From contig NZ_CP029479.1 in NCBI RefSeq assembly GCF_003150835.1, positions 2,269,501 to 2,333,500 on the forward strand: a DNA stretch of 64,000 bases, read 5' to 3'. A program made the position numbers and the translations under genes. Shown piece after piece: positions 1-8,955 of this stretch. Under the pieces are notes generated by a model. It was not told where the DNA came from. It did no database searches and saw only the letters and a list, made by a program, of their open reading frames with translations. The stretch is from Phenylobacterium parvum (GTDB lineage Bacteria > Pseudomonadota > Alphaproteobacteria > Caulobacterales > Caulobacteraceae). Numbering within the stretch: position 1 is the stretch's first letter; each line of letters starts with the position of its first letter.

Positions 1-1022
1 CGGCCGGGCCCCTCGGCCTTCCACCAGGCCTGGTATCCGCCCTCGAAGGGGTCGGGGAAGGCCGCCTGCAGGTCGGCGCGCTCTCGGTAGAGCACCCGCT
101 GCGGCTTGGCGATCGCCGCCCCGTCGTCGAACTGGCCATGGGCCCACCAGCGCTCGGGAATGGCCGGATCGGTGGCCGCCGCAACGGCCTCCTTGTACCA
201 GCGCCAGACCTCATAGACCTCGAAGTTGTCGCCGGCGTAGCGCTTGGTCATGACGTCGCCCGTCGGGCCCAGCTTGGTGAAGTGCCAGAAGCGCAGGGTC
301 GCGCCGTTGACGAGAATCTCGCCCTCCCGGGTGATGGCCACCTTGCGCGTGGACAGGTTCCAGCTGGCCACGTTGTAGCCGGGGTCGCGGACCACCTTCA
401 CCCGGTCGAACAGGGCCGGGACGTGGTCGCACCACTTCTGGTCCACGAAGAGGCCGCTCGGGATGTCGTCGTAGCAGAAGGCCAGCAGGCGGTCGTTCCA
501 CCAGCGGGCGAAGCGGGCGCCCTCGCCGGTGGTGCGGATGGCCACGAAGCCCAGGTTGAAGATGCCCGTGCGCGAGGCCGACAGGTCGTTGTCGAGGATC
601 GCCGCCCGGTCGTCATTGGGGTCGATCAGGTGCGGCGTCAGCAGGATGTCGTCCCGCTGCAGCATTTCCACGAGGGGATCGAGAGGGGCGAAGAGGGCCG
701 TGTCCGGGTCGAGGTAGATGGCGATGTCCGCCTCGCCCGCCTCGCAGACCTGGTGCAGGAAGGGGCCCTTCACCGCGGTGCAGACCTCGACCACGTCATG
801 CCGGAAGAGCCAGCCCCGGAAGGGCTCGATCCCCAGGTCCTTCGCCCAGACCACCCTGTCGAAGGGCTCGGCGGCGGGGTCGAAGCTGAAGCCCGGCGGC
901 GGCTCGTCGGTGATCAGGGCCACGGTCTCCCAGTCGGGATGGAAGCGCCGGAGGGTCTGGTAGAGGACCCGCGCCCGGTTCAGGTAGGAGAAGGTGAAGC
1001 TCGAATAGACCAGGACCTTCAC
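1..1022 (-). CDS. GT-A type glycosyltransferase, 3' end outside window
   Basis: About 340 residues are visible and the frame is still open at the window edge, so the C-terminus is missing. The chain begins with a beta strand (VKVLVYSSFTF) and has a DPDT motif near residue 105 (YLDPDTALF) followed by FNLGFVAI near 155. This fits the metal-binding DxD and acceptor strand of a GT-A fold glycosyltransferase. It probably works in the cytoplasm, adding a sugar from a nucleotide donor during surface-polysaccharide assembly; donor and linkage cannot be read. The GTG start is preferred because it overlaps the TGA of the upstream glycosyltransferase as GTGA, which implies translational coupling. Confidence 0.8.
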   Translation of the reverse strand, partial: MKVLVYSSFTFSYLNRARVLYQTLRRFHPDWETVALITDEPPPGFSFDPAAEPFDRVVWAKDLGIEPFRGWLFRHDVVEVCTAVKGPFLHQVCEAGEADIAIYLDPDTALFAPLDPLVEMLQRDDILLTPHLIDPNDDRAAILDNDLSASRTGIFNLGFVAIRTTGEGARFARWWNDRLLAFCYDDIPSGLFVDQKWCDHVPALFDRVKVVRDPGYNVASWNLSTRKVAITREGEILVNGATLRFWHFTKLGPTGDVMTKRYAGDNFEVYEVWRWYKEAVAAATDPAIPERWWAHGQFDDGAAIAKPQRVLYRERADLQAAFPDPFEGGYQAWWKAEGPG

Positions 1023-2977
1023 GACAGGGCCTCCAGGAGATCGACGCTCATTCCGCTGTAGGTGATGTCGCAGATGTCAGGATTCCGGGACGCCCGGGAC
1101 AGGTACCGGACAGCACCGGACTCGAACTGGGCGAACAGGGCCGACTCGTCGGGAAGCACCAGGCCATGGCCGCCGGCCCGGGTGAAGGCGGCGATGTTGC
1201 CGCTGTCCGGCCCGGTCAGGATGGCCGCCCCCGCGGCGGCGGCCTCGTAGGCGGCGAAGGAGAAGGTCTCGCGGCAGAGAGACCAGAGGACGGCCACGTC
1301 TATCCCCGCCGTCTCCAGAGCCTGGCGCATGGCGTGGGGATTGTCGGCGGTGACCGAGACATCGATGTGGTCTGCGGGGGCCCCGGGCGCGGCGGCGGAG
1401 CCGAGGCGTACGAATCGGTAGCGAGGATCGTCGCGGAACCGGTGGGCCAGGTCGGTGAAGACCGGCCAGCCCTTGTAGGCCGAGGGCATGCCGAGGAAGG
1501 CGACGGCGAGGGGCGCTTCCGGGTCGCCCTCCGCCCGACGGCCCGTGGGCGCGAGGCGGGCGTGGGGGTGAACGACCTGGCGCTGGGCCTGCGGCGCATC
1601 CGGGGCGGCGTTCCAGACGTCCAGGGCCGCCTGCGACGGGGCGACGAGGGTCAGGTCCAGGGTCTCGAAGAGCCGACGGTGGGCGGAGAGGTGCAGGTCG
1701 CGGCCGGGACCGAAGACGCAGATGCGGCAGGCCGCGCTGCCGGCCGGCGGCGCACCGCAGTCCCGGGCCTCGTCGCGCATCAGGTGGTAGCCGGCGCAAA
1801 GGCCGGCGAAGTCGTGCATCCAGAAGAGGCCCCGGCGCGCGCCGGCGGCGGCCAGGACGTCCAGGGTCTCGCCGATCTCGTGCCCGAGCAGGCTGTGGAT
1901 CGCGAAGGTCACGCCCCCCGGGGACCGCGCCGCCCGCGCCTTCACGGCGCGGCGGATGTCGGCGGCGGCGAAGCCGCCAAGGGTCCGCCCGTTCCAGACC
2001 ACGCCGACGGCGGCCCGGCTTCCGGCCGGCCTCAGGGTGGGCCAGGGTGCGACGGGGAAAAGGTGCAGGTGGTCGATCCCCCGCCCGGCCAGTCCGGCCG
2101 CCTCAGTCTGGAGGCAGAGCTGCGCGCCGCCGACCCGGGCGGTGTAGTCGTCATGGCTGAAGGTCAGGTGCAGGCCCCCGCCCCGGCCCTTTACCGAGAG
2201 GGGCGAGAGACCCCGGGCGGGACCGGCGGGCAGGTCGGCGGCGGCCCGGGCGGCGGCCTCCTGGCGCTCGGACAGGGGGGTGAGGCCGGCGACGATCCGT
2301 CCGCGGAATCCCAGCTCAAACCGCAGTGGCCGACCCTCAGCCTGGCCGGCCACCCGCCAGTGCAGGAAGGGATCCACGCCCGAGGCGGCGACGTCCGGGT
2401 TCACCTCCAGGTAGTCGGCGGCGTTGAAGTCCGGCCGGGGATCGCGCCCCTCGCGCCGGCCCGCCGTCAGGTAATGGTCGAGGGGGTCGACCCCGGCGGC
2501 GGCGATGTCCGGATAGGCAGACAGGTAGTGCGCGCGGTCGAAGGCGGCGGCGACCAACTCCCGGGCCGACTCGCGGGTCAGGCCTTCGGGCAGGTCCGGA
2601 TCGACGGGTGCGACCGCCGGGCCCTGGGGCTCACCGGCATCCAGCGCGACCGCGGGCGCCCGCACGGGGGCTCCGCTCCGCTCCAGGAAGCGTTCGCGGT
2701 GGCGGGACGGCGCCGGCTCGGCTCCCTCGCGCCAGCCACGGTCGAGGTAGTGGGAGAAGGGATCGGAACCTGAAACGTCAGGCCGACGCTCGAGGTAGGC
2801 CCGTGTGGAGAACCAGGGCGCCGGGTCGCGCCCCTCACGCCAGCCGGTCTCGGCATAGTGGCGGAAGGGATCCGCGCCGGACCGGGCGATGTCGTCGTAG
2901 ACGGTTCTGTAGAAGACCGGGTCGAAAGCCGCCGCAAGGGCTCGGCGGGTGCGTTCCGGGGCGTCGCCCTGGCCCAT
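1019..2977 (-). CDS. Glycosyltransferase with N-terminal FDPxxY...DPxxHY repeats
   Basis: 652 residues. The first 225 hold about four copies of a 40-50 residue module with the pattern FDxxxYLxxYPDIAxxGxDPxxHYxxxGxxEGRxP, at roughly residues 18-55, 56-85, 146-185 and 186-220. The rest resembles a GT-B (GT4-like) transferase: FSHDDYTARVGGAQLCLQ near 275, a WMHDF segment, PSAYKGWPVF, and a C-terminal FAAYEAAAAGAAILTGPDSG motif typical of the nucleotide-sugar site. The ATG is preceded at seven bases by AGGAA. The gene is divergent from the sulfotransferase (66 bp apart) and coupled to the next glycosyltransferase. A paralogue lies at 10543-12186. Its role is inferred as polysaccharide chain assembly. 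Confidence 0.82.
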   Translation of the reverse strand: MGQGDAPERTRRALAAAFDPVFYRTVYDDIARSGADPFRHYAETGWREGRDPAPWFSTRAYLERRPDVSGSDPFSHYLDRGWREGAEPAPSRHRERFLERSGAPVRAPAVALDAGEPQGPAVAPVDPDLPEGLTRESARELVAAAFDRAHYLSAYPDIAAAGVDPLDHYLTAGRREGRDPRPDFNAADYLEVNPDVAASGVDPFLHWRVAGQAEGRPLRFELGFRGRIVAGLTPLSERQEAAARAAADLPAGPARGLSPLSVKGRGGGLHLTFSHDDYTARVGGAQLCLQTEAAGLAGRGIDHLHLFPVAPWPTLRPAGSRAAVGVVWNGRTLGGFAAADIRRAVKARAARSPGGVTFAIHSLLGHEIGETLDVLAAAGARRGLFWMHDFAGLCAGYHLMRDEARDCGAPPAGSAACRICVFGPGRDLHLSAHRRLFETLDLTLVAPSQAALDVWNAAPDAPQAQRQVVHPHARLAPTGRRAEGDPEAPLAVAFLGMPSAYKGWPVFTDLAHRFRDDPRYRFVRLGSAAAPGAPADHIDVSVTADNPHAMRQALETAGIDVAVLWSLCRETFSFAAYEAAAAGAAILTGPDSGNIAAFTRAGGHGLVLPDESALFAQFESGAVRYLSRASRNPDICDITYSGMSVDLLEALS

Positions 2978-3043
2978 GCGGAAATTCCTGTTCGGTGGCG
3001 GGCCTGTGTGCAACAGAAGGCGGTCACGATCAACTGATCCGCC

Positions 3044-4312
3044 ATGTCCGACAAGCCCAGCCCCTCCGCCCCGCCGCCGCAAAGGACGGCCTACCTCGTC
3101 CTGGGCATGCACCGGTCGGGGACCAGCGCCCTGGCCAATGTCCTGGCCCTGGCCGGCGCCGACCTGCCGCGCGAGATCATGCCCGCCGACAGCCACAACG
3201 CCCGGGGATATTTCGAGCCCTGGCGGATCGCCGTCTTCAATGACCGGCGCCTGGCGGCGGCCGGGACGGCCTGGGACGACCCCTTCGCCGCCCTCGCCAC
3301 GCCGCCCGCCGACGAGGCGACCTGGCGGGAGGAGGCCCGCAGCCTTTTCCGCGCCCAGTTCGGTCGCCGCCGCCGACCCCTGCTGAAGGACCCTCGGGTC
3401 ACCGTCCTGTGGGACCTCTGGCGCCCGGTTCTGGAGGCCGAGGGCCTGGCCCTGCGGGTGCTGGTCCCCGTCCGCAGCCCGCTGGCCGTGGCGGGGTCCC
3501 TTGCGGCGCGGGACGGCTTTCCTTTGCGCAAGTCGGTGATGGTGTGGTGCGCCTACATGCTGGCCGCCGAGGCCGGCAGCCGGGACCTGCCCCGGGCCTT
3601 CGTGGACTATGACGCCCTGCTGGAGGACTGGCGGCCCCAGGTCGCGGGCGCCGAGGCGAGGCTGGGCGAGCCCCTGCCCGCCCTGACCCCCGCCGCCGGG
3701 AGGAAGATCGACGCCTTCCTGTCGACGGAGCTGAGGCGCAATTCCGGCGAGGGCGACCTGTCGGCCCTGGGCGAGGCCGGCGCCATGGCCGCCGGGGTCC
3801 TGGACTGGCTGCGCGCCGCCGCCCGGGACGCCGAGCCGGACAGGGCGCCCCTGGACCGCGCAGCAGCCTGGCTGGCGGCGCAGAAGACCCTCTACGGAGA
3901 CCTGGTCTCGCCGGTCTCGGCCGACCGGTCCCTGGCCCGCTCCGCCCTGGCCGACGCCGAGGGCCGGGCAGCGTTCCTTGAGCAGACCGTCGAGGAGACG
4001 CGGCAAGAGGGCGAACTCCGAGCCGCCTTCCTGGAGAAAACCGTCGAGGAGACGCGGCAAGAGGGCGAACTCCGAGCCGCCTTCCTGGAAAGGACCCTGG
4101 AGGAGACGCGGGAAATCGTCAGGACCCTCGAGGAGAGGATCCAGTCCCTCTACGGCACGATCGGCGACATGAAGGATCATGTCGATTCGCTCACGCGGAC
4201 CTGCAAGGACCTGCGCCGTCAGGCCCGCAGCCTGGAGACCCAGCTCAAGGCCTCCCAGGCCGCAGTGCGCGAGGCCGCCGGGCGTCTCGAAAGCCTTGTG
4301 GCGCCGGGGTGA
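3044..4312 (+). CDS. Sulfotransferase family protein with coiled-coil C-terminus
   Basis: 422 residues. GMHRSGTSAL at residues 21-30 matches the 5'-phosphosulfate-binding loop of PAPS-dependent sulfotransferases, and VLVPVRSPLAVAGSL near 140 fits the 3'-phosphate-binding arginine and serine. The sulfotransferase domain covers about residues 15-250. Residues 290-415 are a long charged heptad-like region rich in E, R and L, partly made of an 18-residue tandem repeat, and are predicted to form a coiled coil. It may sulfate a sugar of the polysaccharide made by the surrounding genes; this is inference from context. No strong Shine-Dalgarno sequence is visible. Known relatives include glycosyltransferase-associated sulfotransferases with similar tails. 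Confidence 0.82.
   Translation: MSDKPSPSAPPPQRTAYLVLGMHRSGTSALANVLALAGADLPREIMPADSHNARGYFEPWRIAVFNDRRLAAAGTAWDDPFAALATPPADEATWREEARSLFRAQFGRRRRPLLKDPRVTVLWDLWRPVLEAEGLALRVLVPVRSPLAVAGSLAARDGFPLRKSVMVWCAYMLAAEAGSRDLPRAFVDYDALLEDWRPQVAGAEARLGEPLPALTPAAGRKIDAFLSTELRRNSGEGDLSALGEAGAMAAGVLDWLRAAARDAEPDRAPLDRAAAWLAAQKTLYGDLVSPVSADRSLARSALADAEGRAAFLEQTVEETRQEGELRAAFLEKTVEETRQEGELRAAFLERTLEETREIVRTLEERIQSLYGTIGDMKDHVDSLTRTCKDLRRQARSLETQLKASQAAVREAAGRLESLVAPG
3986..4110 (+). repeat. 54-bp tandem repeat in the sulfotransferase coiled coil
   Basis: A 50-base block starting at 3986 recurs without mismatch at 4040, giving a 54-base period, and a third, partly diverged copy starts at 4094. Each unit encodes 18 residues containing TVEETRQEGELRAAFLE. 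The near-perfect nucleotide identity points to a recent duplication, and copy number could vary between strains. Confidence 0.9.
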
Positions 4313-4420
4313 CGGGTCAGGGTCGGGGGCGAAGTCCCTTGCCCGAGGCGGGAGGCGCGGCTTACACCCGGCGGGACGGGCGGCCTTTGTGCGCCGCCGC
4401 CAGGAAACGACGAGGACGCC

Positions 4421-5098
4421 ATGTCCCGGGAAGAGTCCCTCTGGTTCGTGATCGCGGCCTTCAACGAGGGCCCCATGATCGCCGAAGTGGTGCGCGGCGT
4501 GACGCCGCACGCCCGCGTGGTGGTGGTGGACGACGGATCCTCGGATGACACGGGCGACCAGGCCCTGGCCGGCGGCGCCTGCGTCGCCACCCACCTGGTC
4601 AACCGGGGGCAGGGCGCGGCCCTGCAGACCGGGATAGACTTCGCCCTGTCCCAAGGCGCTGGGCATGTCGTGACCTTCGACGCGGACGGCCAGCACAATG
4701 TCGACGAGGCGCTGGAGATGGTCGCCCGGTGCCGGACCGAGGGGCTGGACGCCGTTCTGGGGTCCCGGTTCCTGGGGACAACGGTGAACATGCCCGCCCT
4801 GCGCCGCATTGTGATCAAGGCGGCGGTGATCTTCACACGCCTGACGACGGGGCTGCGGCTGACCGATGCCCACAACGGCCTGCGCGTCCTGTCCCGTGAG
4901 GCCGCCCGGAAGATCCGCATCCGGCAGGACCGCATGGCCCACGCCTCGGAGATCCTGTCCCAGATCGCCCGTTTGCACCTGAACTGGCGCGAGCATCCGG
5001 TGACCATCACCTATTCCGAGTACTCCCTGGCCAAGGGCCAGAAGCTGTCGAACTCGGTCCGCATCCTCGAGGACATCCTGTTTGGGGCGCGGTCATGA
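4421..5098 (+). CDS. GT2 glycosyltransferase, polyprenyl-phosphate sugar synthase type
   Basis: 225 residues, a single GT2 domain. FVIAAFNEG near residue 10, VVVDDGSSDDT at 34-44 and TFDADGQHN (DAD at 87-89) are the donor and metal-binding motifs of the dolichol/undecaprenyl-phosphate glycosyltransferase group (DPM1/GtrB-like). There is no C-terminal membrane pair, so partner membrane proteins probably anchor or receive it. The expected reaction is transfer of a hexose from a nucleotide sugar to undecaprenyl phosphate on the cytoplasmic face. It overlaps the DUF2304 gene by ATGA, and this pairing is common in polysaccharide clusters. Confidence 0.85.
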   Translation: MSREESLWFVIAAFNEGPMIAEVVRGVTPHARVVVVDDGSSDDTGDQALAGGACVATHLVNRGQGAALQTGIDFALSQGAGHVVTFDADGQHNVDEALEMVARCRTEGLDAVLGSRFLGTTVNMPALRRIVIKAAVIFTRLTTGLRLTDAHNGLRVLSREAARKIRIRQDRMAHASEILSQIARLHLNWREHPVTITYSEYSLAKGQKLSNSVRILEDILFGARS

Positions 5099-5430
5099 TC
5101 GTGTCGCTGGTCGCCTCGGCCCTCTTCGGATCGGTCCTTTTCCTGGCCGCCGTACGCAAGTTCACCTTCCTGGGGCTGAAACTGGCGGTGATGACCTTCG
5201 CTGCAGCGGGGGTCTACTTCGTCTGGAACCCCGACCAGATGACCCGGCTGGCCCAGATGGTGGGCATCGGTCGCGGGGCGGACCTCGTCACCTACGCCAC
5301 GACCCTGATCCTCTTCCTGACCGTGGTGGCAGCGATCATGCGCGAACGTCGGTCCAACGACGTCCTGACGCTGCTGGTGCGGCGACTGGCCATCCAGCAG
5401 GCCCGGTTCCCGGATGCCCCCGGTGGGTGA
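5095..5430 (+). CDS. DUF2304 small membrane protein
   Basis: 111 residues with three likely membrane helices (about 4-20, 27-45, 63-82) and a basic C-terminal tail (RERRSNDVLTLLVRRLAIQ). Size, helix pattern and the position directly after a polyprenyl-phosphate-type GT2 match the DUF2304 family, which often accompanies such transferases and may assist the membrane step. The biochemical role of the family is not established to my knowledge. Start and stop overlap the flanking genes (ATGA upstream, 17 bases downstream), so all three are probably translated together. Confidence 0.75.
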   Translation: MIVSLVASALFGSVLFLAAVRKFTFLGLKLAVMTFAAAGVYFVWNPDQMTRLAQMVGIGRGADLVTYATTLILFLTVVAAIMRERRSNDVLTLLVRRLAIQQARFPDAPGG

Positions 5431-6361
5431 GGCGCCCCGGCGGGTGCTGGTCACCGGCGGGGCGGGCTTCATCGGGCGCGCCCTGGTCGAAAGGCTGGTC
5501 CGGGGCGGCGGCCAGGTGACCGTCCTCGACGACCTTTCCAGCGGCGACGCCGCCCGCCTCGACCCCGGCGCCCGCCTCATCGAGGCTTCGGTGACCGACC
5601 CCGGCGCAGTCGCCGAGGCGGTGTCCGGCGCCGACGCGGTCTTCCACCTGGCCGCCATCGCCTCCGTGGCCCGGTGCAACGAGGACCTGGCGGCCTCCCA
5701 CCGGGTGAACCTCGGCGGCTTCGTCAACCTCCTGGAAGCGGCGGCCGCCATGAAGACGCGGCCGGCCCTGGTCTACGCCTCCTCGGCGGCGGTCTACGGC
5801 GACAATCCGGACGCCCCCCTGGCGGAGACCGCCCAGACCCGGCCCCTGTCGCCCTACGGGGCGGACAAGCTGGGCTGCGAGCTGCACGCCTCAGCCGCCG
5901 CGACCGTCCACGGGGTCAGGTCGACCGGGCTCAGGTTCTTCAATGTCTATGGCCCTGGCCAGGATCCCGGCTCGCCCTATTCAGGCGTGATCTCCAGGTT
6001 CCACCGGGCCGCGAGCCGGGGCGAGGGCGTGACCATCTTCGGCGACGGGCTCCAGACCCGGGACTTCGTCTTCGTGGGCGACGTGGTGGAGGCCCTGCTG
6101 GCCGCCGCGGTCCGCCAGGAGGGCGAGGCCAGCGAGGTCCTCAATGTCTGCACTGGCCATGAAACCGCGGTCCTGGACCTGGCCAGCCTGCTCGCGGGCC
6201 TTACCGGGCGCCCAGTCCCGGTCACCCATGCCCCGGGCAGGGCCGGGGATATCCGCCGGTCCTCCGGCGATCCCGGACGCCTGGCGCAGACCCTGGGCCT
6301 GCGTCCCTCCACCGGCCTGGCGGAGGGACTGAAGGTCCTCGTTGAGCACGGGGCCGGGTGA
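5414..6361 (+). CDS. NAD-dependent nucleotide-sugar epimerase/dehydratase
   Basis: 315 residues, an extended SDR. The Rossmann motif GGAGFIG sits at 15-21. The catalytic set is seen as SS at 123-124 with Y148 and K152 (YGADK). FFNVYGPGQDP and a GDGLQTRDFVFVGDVV segment are typical of UDP-glucose 4-epimerase-like enzymes. It probably supplies an epimerised nucleotide sugar for the polysaccharide. The exact substrate cannot be read, as galE, wbpP and rmlB-type relatives share these motifs. It overlaps the DUF2304 gene by 17 bases and belongs to the same transcription unit. Confidence 0.85.
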   Translation: MPPVGEAPRRVLVTGGAGFIGRALVERLVRGGGQVTVLDDLSSGDAARLDPGARLIEASVTDPGAVAEAVSGADAVFHLAAIASVARCNEDLAASHRVNLGGFVNLLEAAAAMKTRPALVYASSAAVYGDNPDAPLAETAQTRPLSPYGADKLGCELHASAAATVHGVRSTGLRFFNVYGPGQDPGSPYSGVISRFHRAASRGEGVTIFGDGLQTRDFVFVGDVVEALLAAAVRQEGEASEVLNVCTGHETAVLDLASLLAGLTGRPVPVTHAPGRAGDIRRSSGDPGRLAQTLGLRPSTGLAEGLKVLVEHGAG

Positions 6362-6406
6362 TGGGAGGCTCAAGGCCTTCGCGCCCGCCTCAGGAGGGGA
6401 AGGCAG

Positions 6407-7822
6407 ATGCTGGACAAGGTTGACCCCATTCCCAGGGCGGCGCCCAGGCTTGGGACCCTCTCGGGCAGCCTCTATGCCTGGGCCCTCGCCGCCGGGCTCC
6501 TGTTCGTGCTGGCCGCGGGCCTTCCGGGTCACATGACCACGGACTCGGTCATCCAACTGGCCGAAGGGCGCACGGGCGCCCAGCGCTCGTTCAACCCGGC
6601 CTTCATGTCCTGGCTCTTGGGCCGGCTCGACAGCCTGCTGTCGGGGACATCGCTGTTCGTCGCTTTCAACGTCGCCCTGCTCTTCGGCGCCCTCGCCGCC
6701 CTGCCGCGACTTGCCGGGCGGGTGCACTGGCTGGCCGCCCCCGTCCTGCTGGCTGTGGTCCTGTCGCCGCAGGTGCTGATCTACCAGGGCGCCGTCTGGA
6801 AGGATGTCTTCTTCGCCAACGCCGCCATCGCCGGCACGGTCCTCCTGGCCTTTGCAGCAGAGCGGCGGGGAGGCGCGCTGCCGGGGCGAGCCGCGTGGGC
6901 CGCGGGGCTTGCCCTCCTCGTGGTGGCGGCCCTCGTCCGACAAAACGGGATCCTGGCCCTGGGCGCCGGCGCCCTGGCCTACGGGGTGGCGACCGGATCA
7001 CGACAGGGCTGGAGGCGGGGCGTCACCGCAGCGGGGGCCCTCGTCGCCGCCGGGCTCGTCCTCTTCCTCGTCGTCGGCCTCGCCATGTCGAGGGTCATGC
7101 CCTCCTCCTCGCCCCAGGCGGCGGGCGCGGGCCTGAGGGTCATCCAGCATTTCGACCTGGTCGGGGTGGCGGCGCGGGACCCCAAGGCCTCGCTGGAGCC
7201 GCTCGAGACCGAAGACCCCGAGGCGGCCGCGACCCTGCGGTCGCTGGCGCCGCAGGGCTACAATCCCGAGCGCGTCGACAACATCAGCGACGCCCCGGGC
7301 CTCGGCGAGGCCCTCTGGAAAACGCCCAAGGGCGCCGTGGCCCGGACATGGGCCCATGTGGCGACCACCGAGTTCCCGGACTATGCGGCCCACCGGCTGG
7401 AGGTGTTCCGCCAGGCCTTCCTCACGCCCGACATCCTGGCCTGCCTGCCGGTGACGACAGGCGTCCAGGGGCCGGAGGCGGTGCTGCAGGAACTGGACAT
7501 GCCGGCCCGGCAGGACCGGCGCGACCGTGAACTGTACAACTACGCCACCTGGTTCTTCGGCACGCCGGTACTCTCGCACCTTTCCTTCGCCCTGGTGTCG
7601 CTGGGCGTGATGACAGCCCTCATCCTGAGGGGCCGGCCGTCGGACTGGGTCCTGGCGGGTTTGCAGGCGGGCGCCCTCGCCTTCGCCGGCAGCTTCCTGG
7701 CCATCGCCCTGGCCTGCGATTACCGCTATCTCTACTTCCTCGACCTCGCCGCCCTGTTCGGCCTGGTCCACCTGGCACTTGACCCGCCCTGGACGGCGAT
7801 CCTCAGACGGTTCCGAAAATGA
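6407..7822 (+). CDS. Polytopic membrane protein, GT-C glycosyltransferase-like
   Basis: 471 residues with about ten hydrophobic segments, two large periplasmic stretches and a DYRYLYFLDLAALFG block near the C-terminus. An aspartate in the first loop after helix 1 (HMTTDSVIQL, D46) resembles the acidic residue of polyprenyl-phosphate-dependent GT-C transferases. With the GT2 and small flippase-like neighbours it could be the periplasmic transferase of a Gtr-type system that adds side sugars to a finished glycan. That role is inference, since no family-specific signature can be confirmed by eye. It overlaps the lipoprotein gene by ATGA. Confidence 0.65.
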   Translation: MLDKVDPIPRAAPRLGTLSGSLYAWALAAGLLFVLAAGLPGHMTTDSVIQLAEGRTGAQRSFNPAFMSWLLGRLDSLLSGTSLFVAFNVALLFGALAALPRLAGRVHWLAAPVLLAVVLSPQVLIYQGAVWKDVFFANAAIAGTVLLAFAAERRGGALPGRAAWAAGLALLVVAALVRQNGILALGAGALAYGVATGSRQGWRRGVTAAGALVAAGLVLFLVVGLAMSRVMPSSSPQAAGAGLRVIQHFDLVGVAARDPKASLEPLETEDPEAAATLRSLAPQGYNPERVDNISDAPGLGEALWKTPKGAVARTWAHVATTEFPDYAAHRLEVFRQAFLTPDILACLPVTTGVQGPEAVLQELDMPARQDRRDRELYNYATWFFGTPVLSHLSFALVSLGVMTALILRGRPSDWVLAGLQAGALAFAGSFLAIALACDYRYLYFLDLAALFGLVHLALDPPWTAILRRFRK

Positions 7823-8526
7823 AGACCCTTCTCCCGCTCCTCCGCCCGACGGCGGTCCTCCTGGCCGGCGCCCTGGCCCTCTCGGCCTGCGACCAGCCCA
7901 AGCCGGCGCCCAAGTCCGAGGCCGAAGCCCCGGCCGCCAAGGTGCGGCCGCCAAGGCCCCCCGAGCCCATCGCCTGGGATCCGGCGCAGAAGGCCTTCGT
8001 GATGGACGGCACACCCCTGAAGAGCCTGGCCCAGTGGACCTTCGAGGCTGGAACGGACGGCTTCCAGGGCGCAGGATCGACCCTTGCCGCCCGGCCGGGC
8101 GGCGGACTGGACGTAACCGGCGACCTCTTCGACCCCATCGTACGGTTCCCCAAGGACCTGTCGGTCAAGGGATCGGAGGCCAATGCGGTTCTGGTGCGGA
8201 TCACCCGCAACCGCGACACCGAGCGCTGGGATGGCTCGCTCTTCTGGGCGACCGCGGCCCATGGCGAGGCCGCCGGCTTTGCGACCAAGCCGGTCCGGGG
8301 CGCCGATCCCGCCGTCGGCGAAACCACGATCATGGTCTACGACCTCGCCAAGCCCCGGAAGGGCGGGGACGACTGGCTCAAGTCGGTGATCACCGGGATC
8401 CGGCTGGACCTGGACGACTCGGCGGGCGGGGCCTTCACCCTCCAGCAGGTGGCGATCGTCAGCATCCCGGGCGGGGCGACCCCTGAGGCCGCGGCCGTTC
8501 CGGCCAAGGCCCCGGCCGCGCCGTGA
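7819..8526 (+). CDS. Predicted lipoprotein of the polysaccharide locus
   Basis: 235 residues. A signal peptide ends in a lipobox LSAC, with the lipidated cysteine at residue 24, followed by a proline/alanine-rich linker (about 27-55). The mature domain (about 65-225) has alternating strands, for example WTFEAGTDGFQGAGSTL and VLVRITRNRDTERWDGSLFW, which could be a beta-sandwich of carbohydrate-binding type. I do not recognise a named family. Position between the GT-C-like protein and the SMR-like protein, with four-base overlaps on both sides, ties it to glycan export or modification at the envelope. Confidence 0.75.
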   Translation: MKTLLPLLRPTAVLLAGALALSACDQPKPAPKSEAEAPAAKVRPPRPPEPIAWDPAQKAFVMDGTPLKSLAQWTFEAGTDGFQGAGSTLAARPGGGLDVTGDLFDPIVRFPKDLSVKGSEANAVLVRITRNRDTERWDGSLFWATAAHGEAAGFATKPVRGADPAVGETTIMVYDLAKPRKGGDDWLKSVITGIRLDLDDSAGGAFTLQQVAIVSIPGGATPEAAAVPAKAPAAP

Positions 8527-8894
8527 CGCGGGGGCTTTCCGGGCTCGACCTCGCCCTCTGCCTCGCCTTCGCCCTGGCGTTGCCGGCGGGCCAGGTGCTG
8601 TTCAAGATGGGGGCCGAGCAGACCCGGCGGATCGATGGCGGCGTGATCGCCAAGGTGGCGCTGAACCTGCCCCTGATGGGCGCCTTCGCCTGGTATGGGC
8701 TGACCTCGCTCCTGTGGGTGTACATCCTGACCCGGGCGCCGCTTAGCCAGGTCTATCCCTTCTCCATCCTTGGCGCGGCCCTGACGCCCGTGCTTGCGGT
8801 CATGCTTTTCCGGGAGTCGCTCCCCCCGCAGGCCTGGCTGGGCTACGCCGTCATGCTGGCCGGCTTCATGCTGGTGATGCGGCCGGCGGGCTGA
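8523..8894 (+). CDS. Small EamA/SMR-type membrane protein, probable lipid-sugar flippase
   Basis: 123 residues with four predicted helices. The segment LLWVYILTRAPLSQVYPF followed by GAALTPVLAVMLFRESL is characteristic of the short EamA/SMR-like proteins (ArnE/ArnF type) that move undecaprenyl-phosphate sugars across the inner membrane. The GTG start overlaps the lipoprotein stop codon as GTGA. The position next to a GT2 and a GT-C-like protein supports a flippase role for a single-sugar carrier. A drug-efflux SMR function is the less likely alternative. Confidence 0.75.
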   Translation: MTRGLSGLDLALCLAFALALPAGQVLFKMGAEQTRRIDGGVIAKVALNLPLMGAFAWYGLTSLLWVYILTRAPLSQVYPFSILGAALTPVLAVMLFRESLPPQAWLGYAVMLAGFMLVMRPAG

Positions 8895-8955
8895 CCCCGC
8901 CCCGGTTGCGCCGCCGAATCCGACCTGTTACCTCGGCCCCGACCCGGGAGCGCAG

